Program-made: the position numbers and the translations under genes | Shown: positions 45,441 to 54,342 of the stretch, piece after piece | Layout: every line of letters starts with the position of its first letter | Position numbering within the stretch: the first letter of the stretch is position 1 | Source: Streptomyces sp. NBC_00414 | Lineage (GTDB): Bacteria; Actinomycetota; Actinomycetes; Streptomycetales; Streptomycetaceae | Reading direction: 5' to 3' | Assembly: GCF_036038375.1 (NCBI RefSeq) | Contig: NZ_CP107935.1 | Span: 8,308,001 to 8,372,000 of the forward strand | Length of the DNA stretch: 64,000 bases | Notes under the pieces: generated by a model | The model's input: only the letters and a program-made list of their open reading frames with translations | Database searches by the model: none | What the model was told of the DNA's origin: nothing

Positions 45441-46883
45441 GTGCGTTTCCTCAACGACATCCAGCCCGCGTACGACCTGACGTACGACGACGTCTTCATG
45501 GTGCCGAGCCGTTCCGCGGTCGGCTCGCGGCAGGGCGTCGACCTGGCTTCGCCGGACGGCACCGGCACCACGATTCCCCTGGTCGTCGCCAACATGACCG
45601 CGATCGCGGGACGCCGGATGGCCGAGACCGTGGCCCGCCGCGGCGGGCTCGTCGTCATCCCGCAGGACATCCCGATCGAGGTCGTCACCGAGGTCGTCTC
45701 CTGGGTCAAGAGCCGTCATCTGGTCCTCGACACCCCGATCATCCTCGCCCCGCACCAGACCGTCGCCGACGCGCTGTCCCTGCTGCCCAAGCGCGCGCAC
45801 AACGCCGGTGTCGTGGTGGACGGCGAGGGCCGGCCCGTCGGTGTGGTCACCGACGCCGACCTGAACGGGGTGGACCGCTTCACCCAGCTGTCCGAGGTCA
45901 TGTCCCGGGACCTGCTGCTGCTCGACGCGGACATCGAGCCGGGCGAGGCGTTCAACAGGCTCGACCACGCCAACCGCCGCTACGCCCCGGCCGTCGACAA
46001 GGACGGCAGGCTCGCCGGCATCATCACCCGCAAGGGCGCCCTGCGCGCCACGCTCTACACACCGGCCACCGACGCGGACGGCAAGCTGCGTATCGCGGCC
46101 GCCGTCGGTATCAACGGCGATGTCGCGGGCAAGGCCAAGCAGTTGCTCGCCGCGGGCGTCGACACGCTCGTCGTGGACACCGCGCACGGCCATCAGGAGT
46201 CGATGCTCTCCGCGGTGCGGGCCGTCCGCGGACTCGACCCCCAGGTGCCGATCGTCGCGGGCAACATCGTCGCCGCCGAGGGCGTACGCGATCTGATCGA
46301 GGCCGGCGCGGACATCATCAAGGTCGGTGTCGGACCGGGCGCCATGTGCACCACACGCATGATGACCGGCGTGGGCCGCCCGCAGTTCTCGGCCGTCCTG
46401 GAGTGCGCGGCCGAGGCGAAGAAGCACGGCAAGCATGTGTGGGCCGACGGCGGTGTGCGGCACCCTCGCGATGTCGCCATGGCGCTTGCCGCGGGCGCGT
46501 CGAACGTGATGGTGGGCTCGTGGTTCGCCGGTACGTACGAGTCCCCGGGCGACCTCCAGCACGACGCCAACGGGCGTCCCTACAAGGAGTCGTTCGGCAT
46601 GGCGTCCGCGCGCGCGGTGCGCAACCGTACGTCGGAGGAGTCGGCGTACGACCGGGCGCGCAAGGCGCTGTTCGAGGAGGGGATCTCGACGTCCCGGATG
46701 TTCCTCGACCCGACCCGGCCGGGGGTCGAGGATCTGATCGACTCGATCATCGCGGGCGTGCGGTCTTCGTGCACGTATGCCGGTGCCAATTCTCTTGCGG
46801 AGTTCGCTGAGCGGGCCGTTGTCGGGGTGCAGAGTGCTGCGGGGTATGCGGAGGGGCAGCCGCTGCATGCCAGCTGGAGCTGA
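45441..46883 (+). CDS. guaB1: GuaB1-family GMP reductase (IMPDH-related, with CBS domains)
   Basis: A 480-aa TIM-barrel enzyme with an inserted CBS-domain pair (about 90-205). The catalytic loop reads GVGPGAMCTTRMMTGVGRPQ, with Cys303. The TGVG-x-PQ ending is nearer to GMP reductases than to IMPDH (AGVGVPQ). Mycobacterial GuaB1 has been shown to be a CBS-containing GMP reductase converting GMP to IMP, so annotation as IMP dehydrogenase is probably wrong. GTG 45441 is preferred over GTG 45432: GGGA lies 10 nt upstream and the protein then starts VRFLND like relatives. Confidence 0.92.
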   Translation: MRFLNDIQPAYDLTYDDVFMVPSRSAVGSRQGVDLASPDGTGTTIPLVVANMTAIAGRRMAETVARRGGLVVIPQDIPIEVVTEVVSWVKSRHLVLDTPIILAPHQTVADALSLLPKRAHNAGVVVDGEGRPVGVVTDADLNGVDRFTQLSEVMSRDLLLLDADIEPGEAFNRLDHANRRYAPAVDKDGRLAGIITRKGALRATLYTPATDADGKLRIAAAVGINGDVAGKAKQLLAAGVDTLVVDTAHGHQESMLSAVRAVRGLDPQVPIVAGNIVAAEGVRDLIEAGADIIKVGVGPGAMCTTRMMTGVGRPQFSAVLECAAEAKKHGKHVWADGGVRHPRDVAMALAAGASNVMVGSWFAGTYESPGDLQHDANGRPYKESFGMASARAVRNRTSEESAYDRARKALFEEGISTSRMFLDPTRPGVEDLIDSIIAGVRSSCTYAGANSLAEFAERAVVGVQSAAGYAEGQPLHASWS

Positions 46884-46935
46884 CGGCTCCGCCGGTGGGG
46901 GTGGGTGTGTATGTGCGGGTCCGTTGTGGCTGGTC

Positions 46936-47094
46936 GCGCAGTTCCCCGCGCCCCTAAAAGCGAAAGACTGCGCCGTTCCCCGCGCCCCTGAAAGACGAAG
47001 GGGTGCGCCGTTCCCCGCGCCCCTGAAGGTGAAGGGGTGCGCCGTTCCCCGCGCCCCTGAAAGACGAAGGGGTGCGCCGTTTCCCCGTGCCCCT
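46936..47094 (+). repeat. GC-rich repeat cluster E: five-unit tandem array, 34-35 bp period
   Basis: Cores start at 46936, 46970, 47005, 47039 and 47074 (spacing 34, 35, 34, 35). Units 2-4 are GCGCCGTTCCCCGCGCCCCT plus a 14-15 bp linker of GAAAGACGAAGGGGT type; unit 1 has GCGCAG and unit 5 is degraded. In units 2-4 CCCCT pairs with the following AGGGG and the stem extends into the next GCGC, giving about 9 bp with one bulge. It fills most of the 425-bp gap between guaB1 and the permease gene; nothing else is seen there. Confidence 0.9.
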
Positions 47095-47308
47095 GGTGGG
47101 GCGCGCAACGAATGTCCGTTCGTTGGCGATGTGCGCAATGATCTTGCGGATGCGCGCAAGGTTGCTGCATTACGGGTGGAAAGCCCGGACTCATAGAGTC
47201 ATGCGCTGAACGAAGTGTGGCGGGGACCCCGTGCACGGTGGTCCCCTCTGCCGGGCTGCCGTGGGGCCGCGCCGCCTCGACCTCGGCAGCGATGAAGGAG
47301 CCAGCCGC

Positions 47309-48802
47309 GTGCACGACCAAGGCGCACCCCCGCAGTCCCGAAGTCACCCCTCGTCCGCCGGGCCCGGCGCGCGCATGATGCGGCGCAAGCCCGTGGAGGC
47401 CCTGGTCGCCGAGGGTGGCCAGGGCGAGGGCGGCAGCCTGCGGCGCTCCCTCGGCCTCTGGCAGCTGACGATGATCAGCATCGGCGCCACACTCGGCACC
47501 GGCATCTTCGTGGTGCTCGGCGAGGCCGTTCCGAAGGCGGGCCCGGCCGTCACCGTCTCCTTCGTGATCGCCGGACTCACGGCACTCTTCTCGGCCCTCT
47601 CGTACGCCGAGCTCGCCGGCACCATCCCGGTCGCCGGATCCTCGTACTCGTACACGTACGCGACCATGGGCGAGCTCGTCGCCTGGATCTGCGGCTGGTG
47701 TCTCGTCCTGGAGTACGGCGTCTCCGTCGCGGCCGTGGCCGTCGGCTGGGGCGAGTACCTCAACGAGCTGCTCGACGGCACGATCGGCGTCACCATCCCG
47801 GACGCGCTCTCCGCGCCGCCCGGCGACGGCGGGATCTTCAACCTGCCCGCGCTGATCGTCGTGCTGCTCGCCATGGCGTTCCTGCTCGGCGGCGCCCGCG
47901 AGTCCGCGCGCGCCAACACCGTCATGGTCGTCGTCAAGATCGCCGCGCTGCTGCTGTTCTGCCTCATCGGTGTGCAGGGCTTCCGCTCCGGCAACTACGA
48001 GGACTTCATGCCGCTCGGCATGGCCGGCGTCAGCGCCGCCGGAGCGACCCTCTTCTTCTCCTACATCGGCTTCGACGCCGCCTCCACCGCGGGCGAGGAG
48101 GCCAGGAACGCCCAGCGCGACCTGCCCCGCGCGATCATGCTCTCCCTGATCATCGTGACCGCCCTGTACGTGCTCGTCGCGGCCGTCGCCGTCGGCGCCA
48201 TGCCCTGGCGGGACTTCACCGACTCGGAGGCCGCGCTCGCCGGGATCATGAAGGACGTCACCGGCGACGCCGTGTGGGGCACGCTGCTCGCGGCCGGCGC
48301 GGTCATCGCCATCGCGAGTGTCGTCCTGACCGTGCTCTACGGGCAGACCCGCATCCTCTTCGCCATGTCCCGCGACGGTCTCGTGCCCAAGGTCTTCTCG
48401 CGCGTCCACCCGAAGAGCGGGACCCCGCGCGTCAACACGGTCATCGTGTCCATGTTCTGCGGCGTTCTCGCCGCCGCGATCCCGCTCGGGCAGCTCGCCG
48501 ACGCGACCAGCATCGGCACGCTCTTCGCCTTCGCGCTGGTGAACGTCGCCGTCGTGGTGCTGCGGCGTACGCGGCCCGGGATGCCCCGGACCTTCCGGGT
48601 GCCGCTGTCACCGCTGATGCCCGCGCTCGGCTTCGGCTTCTGCGTGTGGATGATGGGCAGCCTCGACACCGTGACCTGGGTGGTCTTCGGAGTCTGGATG
48701 GCTGTCGGGCTCGTGTTCTACTTCAGTTACGGCTACCGGCGGTCGCGGCTCGCGACCGGTGCGACCAGTGCGGCGACCGGTGCGAACAGCGAAGAGAAGT
48801 GA
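47309..48802 (+). CDS. APC-superfamily amino acid permease (CAT-like)
   Basis: A 497-aa, about 12-TM permease. The conserved TM1 motif SIGATLGTGIFVVLGE and SALSYAELAGTIPVAGSSYSYTYATMGELVAWICGW place it with YfnA/cationic amino acid transporters (CAT). Its hydrophilic N-terminus (1-40) is Ser/Pro/Arg-rich. Likely import of a cationic amino acid such as lysine or arginine, in keeping with the monooxygenase unit 3 kb downstream, but specificity is inferred. GTG 47309 has AAGGAG 8 nt upstream. An Lrp/AsnC gene follows 10 nt after its stop. Confidence 0.88.
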   Translation: MHDQGAPPQSRSHPSSAGPGARMMRRKPVEALVAEGGQGEGGSLRRSLGLWQLTMISIGATLGTGIFVVLGEAVPKAGPAVTVSFVIAGLTALFSALSYAELAGTIPVAGSSYSYTYATMGELVAWICGWCLVLEYGVSVAAVAVGWGEYLNELLDGTIGVTIPDALSAPPGDGGIFNLPALIVVLLAMAFLLGGARESARANTVMVVVKIAALLLFCLIGVQGFRSGNYEDFMPLGMAGVSAAGATLFFSYIGFDAASTAGEEARNAQRDLPRAIMLSLIIVTALYVLVAAVAVGAMPWRDFTDSEAALAGIMKDVTGDAVWGTLLAAGAVIAIASVVLTVLYGQTRILFAMSRDGLVPKVFSRVHPKSGTPRVNTVIVSMFCGVLAAAIPLGQLADATSIGTLFAFALVNVAVVVLRRTRPGMPRTFRVPLSPLMPALGFGFCVWMMGSLDTVTWVVFGVWMAVGLVFYFSYGYRRSRLATGATSAATGANSEEK

Positions 48803-48812
48803 TCGACCCGCA

Positions 48813-49265
48813 GTGCTGAACGATCTCGACGAACGTATCGTGCACGCCCTTGCCGAGGACGCCCGGCGCTCCTACGCCGACATCGGGCAGGAGGTCGGGC
48901 TGTCCGCGCCCGCCGTGAAACGGCGGGTCGACCGGCTGCGGTCCAGTGGTGCCATCACCGGGTTCACCGTCCGGGTGGACCCGGCGGCGCTCGGGTGGGA
49001 GACCGAGGGGTTCGTCGAGATCTACTGTCGGCGGAACACCTCACCGGAGACGATCCAGCGGGGCCTTGAGCGGTATCAGGAGGTGGTGGCCGCTTCCACC
49101 GTCACGGGGGAGGCGGACGCGGTCGTGCAGGTCTTCGCCTCCGACATGCGGCACTTCGAGCGGGTGCTTGAGCGGATCGCGGGGGAGCCGTTCGTCGAGC
49201 GGACGAAGTCCGTGTTGGTGCTTTCGCCGTTGTTGCGGAGGTTTTCTTCGGGGGTCCCGACGTGA
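48813..49265 (+). CDS. Lrp/AsnC-family transcriptional regulator
   Basis: A 150-aa regulator. N-terminal winged HTH (LNDLDERIVHALAEDARRSYADIGQEVGLSAPAVKRRVDRLRSSGAI, about 2-48) and C-terminal RAM ligand domain (about 65-145, EIYCRRNTSPETIQ, ASTVTGEADAVVQVFA). It lies 10 nt after the CAT-like permease gene and probably controls it in response to the transported amino acid. GTG 48813; GAGAAG about 13 nt upstream is a loosely spaced Shine-Dalgarno. A tandem repeat array follows. Confidence 0.93.
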   Translation: MLNDLDERIVHALAEDARRSYADIGQEVGLSAPAVKRRVDRLRSSGAITGFTVRVDPAALGWETEGFVEIYCRRNTSPETIQRGLERYQEVVAASTVTGEADAVVQVFASDMRHFERVLERIAGEPFVERTKSVLVLSPLLRRFSSGVPT

Positions 49266-49299
49266 CGCTGCCGCTAGGGGTGGGGTGGGTGGGGCTGTT

Positions 49300-49423
49300 G
49301 CGCCGTTCCCCGCGCCCCTGGACGCCGAAGACTGCGCTGTTTACCGCGCCCCTGAAGGACGAAAGATTGCGCCGTTCCCCGCGCTCCTAAGGGCGAAAAG
49401 ACTGCGCCGTTCCCCGCGCCCCC
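49300..49423 (+). repeat. GC-rich repeat cluster F: four-unit tandem array, 34-35 bp period
   Basis: Cores start at 49300, 49334, 49369 and 49404 (spacing 34, 35, 35). Linkers are GACGCCGAAGACT, GAAGGACGAAAGATT and AAGGGCGAAAAGACT, of the same type as cluster E. Unit 2 has TTTACC for TTCCCC and unit 3 GCTCCT for GCCCCT. The array sits in the 287-bp gap after the Lrp/AsnC gene. Confidence 0.88.
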
Positions 49424-49552
49424 AGGGATGGGTGGGGCTAGCATCGGGTGTGTGATCTGGCGACATTGAGTTGAGCGTTGTGCCTCCCGAGGGCCGCCTT
49501 GGATGCCGTGGTTCGGCGTCCGGATTCTCCGCGGTTCTTTCGGGAAGGCCCC

Positions 49553-50764
49553 ATGACACTCTCTTCCGCGCAGCGGCTCACGGCCACGCTGTACGGCTAC
49601 GCGTTCCTCGACGACTTCGTCCTGCTCTATCCGGTGTACGCGCTGCTGTTCGCCGACACCGGGCTCACGGTCTGGCAGATCTCCTCCCTGTTCGCCACCT
49701 GGTCGCTGACCGGGGTCCTGCTGGAGATACCGTCCGGCGCCTGGGCCGACGCCGTCTCACGGCGGCTGCTCCTGTGGATCGGTCCGCTGCTCACCGCCGC
49801 CGGATTCACGCTCTGGGTGCTCGTCCCCTCGTACTGGGCCTTCGCCCTCGGCTTCGTGCTCTGGGGCGCCAAGGGGGCGCTCGGCTCCGGCGCGCTGGAG
49901 GCGCTGGTGTACGAGGAGCTCGACCGGCTCGGCGCGGCCGACCGCTACGGACGCGTCATGGGCCGGGCCCGCGCGGCCGGGCTCGTCGCCGTGATGGCGT
50001 CGATGGCCCTGGCCGGACCGGTCTTCGCGTTCGGCGGCTATCCGGCAGCCGGGGTCGCCAGTGTGGCGGCCTGTCTGCTGACGGCCGCCGTCGCGACCCG
50101 GTTCCCCGAGCACCGGACGGCGGACTCCGGGGCCAAGTCAGGCGAGGGATGGGTCCGGCCGCTGCGGGCCGGGCTCGCCGAGGCCCGCGGGGACCGGTCC
50201 GTACGCGCCGCCCTGCTGCTCGTACCGGCCGTCACCGCGGTGTGGGGCGCGCTCGACGAGTACACGCCGCTGCTCGTCCGGGACACGGGGGTCGCCGAGA
50301 ACGCCGTGTCGCACTGGCTGTTGCTGATCTGGGCGGGCGCGACGGTCGGCGGACTGCTGGCCGGACCGGCGCAGCGGCTGGGCAGGGGCGGGTTCGCCGG
50401 GATCCTGGCGGGCTCCGCGCTGGCCCTCGCCGCGGGCGCGGCGGCGCGGACCCCGGCCGGTATCGCCCTGGTGGCCCTCGCCTTCTGCGGATTCCAACTG
50501 GCGAGCGTCCTGGCCGACGCCCGGCTGCAGGAGACCATCGAGGGAACCGGCCGGGCCACCCTGACCTCCGTCGCCGGGGTGGGCACCGACCTGGCCACCG
50601 TCGCCGTGTTCGGCGCGTACGCGGCGGTCGGGTCGGTGACCTCGCACAGCGCCGCCTTCGCGCTGTCAGCGGTGCCCTACCTCCTCACGGCGCTGATCGT
50701 CGCCGCCGGGAGGAACGCGGCCGGAACCGCGGCTAGAACTCCGGAAGCCACGGCACGACGGTGA
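49553..50764 (+). CDS. MFS transporter
   Basis: A 403-aa, 12-TM major facilitator with a short N-terminus. The TM2-3 loop reads SGAWADAVSRRL, a version of motif A. TM segments are Ala/Leu/Gly-rich, and a central cytoplasmic loop (about 190-215) is polar. Substrate unknown. ATG 49553 has GGGAAGG about 7-11 nt upstream, so the longer frame to 49478 is not used. Its 3' end overlaps the convergent secreted-protein gene by 32 nt. Confidence 0.88.
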   Translation: MTLSSAQRLTATLYGYAFLDDFVLLYPVYALLFADTGLTVWQISSLFATWSLTGVLLEIPSGAWADAVSRRLLLWIGPLLTAAGFTLWVLVPSYWAFALGFVLWGAKGALGSGALEALVYEELDRLGAADRYGRVMGRARAAGLVAVMASMALAGPVFAFGGYPAAGVASVAACLLTAAVATRFPEHRTADSGAKSGEGWVRPLRAGLAEARGDRSVRAALLLVPAVTAVWGALDEYTPLLVRDTGVAENAVSHWLLLIWAGATVGGLLAGPAQRLGRGGFAGILAGSALALAAGAAARTPAGIALVALAFCGFQLASVLADARLQETIEGTGRATLTSVAGVGTDLATVAVFGAYAAVGSVTSHSAAFALSAVPYLLTALIVAAGRNAAGTAARTPEATARR

Positions 50765-51380
50765 AGTCGCCCGTGCCCTTCTTCACCTTCTCGAAGGGCG
50801 CGGAGCTGACGCACTTGGGCAGCCCCACGGTCTCGACGGGGTTGCCCACGGAGGCCCAGCTGTAGCCGAGCCGGTCGTGCCGTCCGGTGTCGTGGACGGT
50901 GACGCCGACCCGCTTGCCCTTCGCACCGGGCAGATCGGAGTCGGTGATCACACCCGAGACGACCGCCACCCTGCCGCCGGTGAGCAGGCAGTCCACCTCG
51001 GCCTCCGCCCAGGCACCGTGGCCGTCGGCGTAGTGGCTCCACTCGAAGGTGCCCGTCGCCTTGAGCGGATCGTCGTTGTCCTTCGCCGCCAGATGCGCGT
51101 CGAAGGAGAACGTGATGTCGTCACCGGCGGAGCGGTACAGCTTCGCGCTGCCGGTGAGCGCGGCGGCCTCGCGCGCCGCCCCGGAGCCGGGCTCCCGCTG
51201 CGTGCGGGAGTCCGGCTCGCGCCCCGTGTCGGACGCGGCGGCGGATCCGGCGAGTCCGGCGGTGAGAAGCAGGGCCGCGCCCAGCACGGCGGACCTCGTA
51301 CTACGGCTCCCGAGGGTCCGTGCGCGGCGGTTCGGGACGGTGTCCGTACGGTGGTTCGGCGGAGTCGTTCGGCGGTTCAT
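50733..51380 (-). CDS. Secreted protein of unknown function
   Basis: 215 aa with an Arg-rich n-region, a hydrophobic core (about 30-49, SAVLGAALLLTAGLAGSAAA) and a probable signal peptidase site after AAA. The mature region has a beta-rich domain (KLYRSAGDDITFSFDAHLA, TGTFEWSHYADGHGAWAEAEVDCL, GVTVHDTGRHDRLGYSW) with two cysteines that could form one disulfide. I do not recognise the family firmly. ATG 51380 has AAGGGGGA about 4 nt upstream. The last 32 nt overlap the convergent MFS gene. Confidence 0.8.
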   Translation of the reverse strand: MNRRTTPPNHRTDTVPNRRARTLGSRSTRSAVLGAALLLTAGLAGSAAASDTGREPDSRTQREPGSGAAREAAALTGSAKLYRSAGDDITFSFDAHLAAKDNDDPLKATGTFEWSHYADGHGAWAEAEVDCLLTGGRVAVVSGVITDSDLPGAKGKRVGVTVHDTGRHDRLGYSWASVGNPVETVGLPKCVSSAPFEKVKKGTGDFTVVPWLPEF

Positions 51381-51726
51381 GGTTCCCCCTTCGGCTGGTG
51401 GTGCTCAGCTGGTCGTGCGGGCAGCTCCCACTGTCCCGACACCGACCGCGTGCCACATCAAGCCGTGGGCGGCACTCGGCGTCAGCCACCCGGCTGACGG
51501 GCCGCCGCGACCTCAACCCACGGGATGAGGGCCCCCGGGCCCGGCGCACGCAACGAATCGCCGCCGGAGTGCCGACGGACGCAACGATTCCTCCACCGGC
51601 GCGCAACGGCTCCTCCTTGTCCCCCCGAACCCGTCGCCCGTACCGTCTATCTGGCTGTCCGTCCCGCCGCCTGTGCGGCTCCGGACCCCTTTCGTCAGAC
51701 CCCTTTCGTCCCGGTGAGGAACACGC

Positions 51727-52515
51727 ATGCGCACCGCCCTGCTCCAGAGCTCCGGCCGCCCCGGATCCGTCGTCGAGAACCTGCGGGTCCTGGACGAGGC
51801 CGCGGGCCGTGCCGCCGCCGCGGGCGCCGGGCTGCTGATCACCCCCGAGCTGTTCCTCACCGGCTACGCGATCGGCGCCGATGTGCGCCGGCTCGCCGAG
51901 CCCGCCGACGGGGACTCCGCGGACGAGATCGCCGACATCGCCGGCCGGCACGGTGTGGCCGTCGCCTACGGCTACCCGGAGCGCGCGTCGGACCTGGTCT
52001 TCAACTCGGTCCAGCTGATCTCCGCCGACGGCACGCGCCTCGCGAACTACCGCAAGACCCACCTCTTCGGCTGCTTCGAACAGGAGTGGTTCACCCCCGG
52101 CGACGAGCCGGTCGTCCAGACCGAGCTGCACGGCCTCCGTGTCGGCCTCATGATCTGCTACGACGTGGAGTTCCCGGAGAACGTCCGCGCGCACGCCGTG
52201 GCCGACACCGATCTGCTCGTGGTGCCGACGGCGCAGATGCACCCGTTCCAGTTCGTCGCCGAGTCCGTCGTCCCCGTGCGGGCCTTCGAGAACCAGCTGT
52301 ACGTCGCCTACGTCAACCGGGTCGGCACGGAAGGGGAGTTCGAGTTCGTCGGGCTCTCCACCCTGGCCGGCCCCGACGGCGGCGCCCGGGCCCGCGCGGG
52401 CCGCGCCGAGGAACTCGTCCTCGGCGACGTGGACCCCGCGTTCCTCGCCGCCTCCCGCGAGGCCAACCCGTATCTGAAGGACCGCCGCCCCGGCCTCTAC
52501 GGGTCCCTTGTCTGA
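51727..52515 (+). CDS. Nitrilase-superfamily amidase, DavA-like (5-aminopentanamidase or 4-guanidinobutyramidase)
   Basis: A 262-aa carbon-nitrogen hydrolase. The catalytic triad is Glu41 (TPELF), Lys110 (YRKTHLFG) and Cys144 (ICYDVEFPE). Size and motifs match DavA, the amidase that hydrolyses 5-aminopentanamide in lysine breakdown. The downstream gene, 64 nt away, encodes a lysine/arginine 2-monooxygenase-type flavoenzyme that would make such an amide, so the pair forms a two-step pathway from amino acid to omega-amino (or guanidino) acid. Specificity is inferred from the neighbour. Start ATG 51727. Confidence 0.87.
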   Translation: MRTALLQSSGRPGSVVENLRVLDEAAGRAAAAGAGLLITPELFLTGYAIGADVRRLAEPADGDSADEIADIAGRHGVAVAYGYPERASDLVFNSVQLISADGTRLANYRKTHLFGCFEQEWFTPGDEPVVQTELHGLRVGLMICYDVEFPENVRAHAVADTDLLVVPTAQMHPFQFVAESVVPVRAFENQLYVAYVNRVGTEGEFEFVGLSTLAGPDGGARARAGRAEELVLGDVDPAFLAASREANPYLKDRRPGLYGSLV

Positions 52516-52579
52516 CACCCCCGCTCCACGAGCCCCACCAGCCCCACCCCGAGCTTTTCGCGCAAGGAGTCCGTACCCC

Positions 52580-54271
52580 ATGACGTCCACGGTGCCCCCC
52601 GCCGTCCCGCACACCGACGCGCAGCCGCCGATCACCATGTTCGGGCCGGACTTCCCGTACGCCTACGACGACTTCCTCGCGCACCCCGCGGGTCTGGGCC
52701 AGCTGCCGGCGACCGAGCTCGGCACCGAGGTGGCGGTCGTCGGCGGTGGCCTGTCCGGCGTCGTGGCCGCGTACGAGCTGATGAAGATGGGCCTCAAGCC
52801 CGTCGTGTACGAGGCCGATCAGATCGGCGGGCGGCTCCGGACGGTCGGTTTCGAGGGCTGCGATCCCTCGCTGACCGCAGAGATGGGCGCGATGCGCTTC
52901 CCGCCGTCCTCCACGGCGCTCCAGCACTACATCGACCTGGTGGGGCTGCGGACCGAGCCGTTCCCCAACCCGCTCTCCGAGACCACGCCCTCGACCGTCG
53001 TCGACCTCAAGGGCGAGTCGCACTACGCCGAGACGGTCGCCGACCTGCCGCAGGTCTACCGGGACGTGGCGGCCGCCTGGAACACCTGCCTGGAGGAGGG
53101 CGCCGACTTCTCCGACATGAACCAGGCGATGCGCGAGCGTGACGTGCCCCGTATCCGCGAGATCTGGGGCAAGCTCGTCGAGAAGCTCGACAACCAGACC
53201 TTCTACGGGTTCCTCTGCGACTCCGAGGCGTTCAAGTCCTTCCGGCACCGCGAGATCTTCGGCCAGGTCGGCTTCGGCACGGGCGGCTGGGACACCGACT
53301 TCCCGAACTCCATCCTGGAGATCCTGCGCGTCGTCTACAGCGAGGCCGACGACCACCACCGCGGCATCGTCGGCGGCAGTCAGCAGCTCCCGCTGCGCCT
53401 GTGGGAGCGCGAGCCGGAGAAGATCGTGCACTGGGCGCGGGGGACCTCGCTGGCCACGCTGCACGGCGGGGAGCCCCGGCCGGCCGTGACCCGTCTGAAC
53501 CGCACCGCGGGCAACCGGATCACCGTCACGGACGCCTCGGGCGACATCCGTACGTACCGGGCGGCGATCTTCACCGCCCAGTCCTGGATGCTGCTCTCCA
53601 AGGTGGCCTGTGACGACGCGCTGTTCCCGATCGACCACTGGACCGCGATCGAGCGCACCCACTACATGGAGAGCTCCAAGCTCTTCGTGCCGGTGGACCG
53701 GCCGTTCTGGCTCGACAAGGACGAGGAGACCGGGCGGGACGTCATGTCGATGACGCTCACCGACCGGATGACGCGCGGCACGTACCTCCTCGACGACGGC
53801 CCCGGCAGGCCGGCCGTCATCTGCCTCTCCTACACGTGGTGCGACGACAGTCTGAAGTGGCTGCCGTTGTCCGCGAACGAGCGGATGGAGGTCATGCTGA
53901 AGTCGCTCGGGGAGATCTATCCGAAGGTCGACATTCGCAAGCACGTCATCGGTAATCCGGTCACCGTGTCCTGGGAGAACGAGCCGTACTTCATGGGGGC
54001 GTTCAAGGCGAACCTGCCTGGCCATTACCGGTATCAGCGACGGCTGTTCACGCACTTCATGCAGGATCGGCTGCCCGAGGACAAGCGGGGCATCTTCCTC
54101 GCGGGGGACGACATCTCCTGGACGGCCGGGTGGGCCGAGGGGGCCGTGCAGACCGCGCTCAACGCGGTGTGGGGCGTGATGCACCACTTCGGTGGCGGGA
54201 CCGATCCGTCCAACCCGGGTCCCGGGGACGTCTACGACGAGATAGCCCCGCTGGAACTCCCGGAGGACTGA
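52580..54271 (+). CDS. Flavin monooxygenase of the L-lysine/L-arginine 2-monooxygenase (DavB) family
   Basis: A 563-aa FAD amine-oxidase-fold enzyme. The dinucleotide motif is VVGGGLSG (53-60), GGRLRT follows, and the C-terminal FAD site reads FLAGDDISWTAGWAEGAVQTALNAVWG. Blocks such as ITMFGPDFPYAYDDFLAHPAGLG, GQVGFGTGGWDTDFPNS and LPGHYRYQRR are characteristic of lysine 2-monooxygenase, which oxidatively decarboxylates lysine to 5-aminopentanamide. Streptomyces is classically known for arginine 2-monooxygenase, so arginine is an equal candidate. ATG 52580 has AAGGAG 10 nt upstream. Next to the DavA-like amidase. Confidence 0.88.
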   Translation: MTSTVPPAVPHTDAQPPITMFGPDFPYAYDDFLAHPAGLGQLPATELGTEVAVVGGGLSGVVAAYELMKMGLKPVVYEADQIGGRLRTVGFEGCDPSLTAEMGAMRFPPSSTALQHYIDLVGLRTEPFPNPLSETTPSTVVDLKGESHYAETVADLPQVYRDVAAAWNTCLEEGADFSDMNQAMRERDVPRIREIWGKLVEKLDNQTFYGFLCDSEAFKSFRHREIFGQVGFGTGGWDTDFPNSILEILRVVYSEADDHHRGIVGGSQQLPLRLWEREPEKIVHWARGTSLATLHGGEPRPAVTRLNRTAGNRITVTDASGDIRTYRAAIFTAQSWMLLSKVACDDALFPIDHWTAIERTHYMESSKLFVPVDRPFWLDKDEETGRDVMSMTLTDRMTRGTYLLDDGPGRPAVICLSYTWCDDSLKWLPLSANERMEVMLKSLGEIYPKVDIRKHVIGNPVTVSWENEPYFMGAFKANLPGHYRYQRRLFTHFMQDRLPEDKRGIFLAGDDISWTAGWAEGAVQTALNAVWGVMHHFGGGTDPSNPGPGDVYDEIAPLELPED

Positions 54272-54342
54272 GGGCGCCCTTCCGCGGGGCGGGGGCGGGT
54301 TGCTGTCGGTCCAGTCCCCGCTGCGGCCGGTGGGGGCCGATC

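Noticed and set aside
46936..47094. CRISPR-like array
   Set aside because: Period of 34-35 bp looks superficially similar, but the linkers are only about 14 bp, nearly identical to each other, and there are no cas genes.
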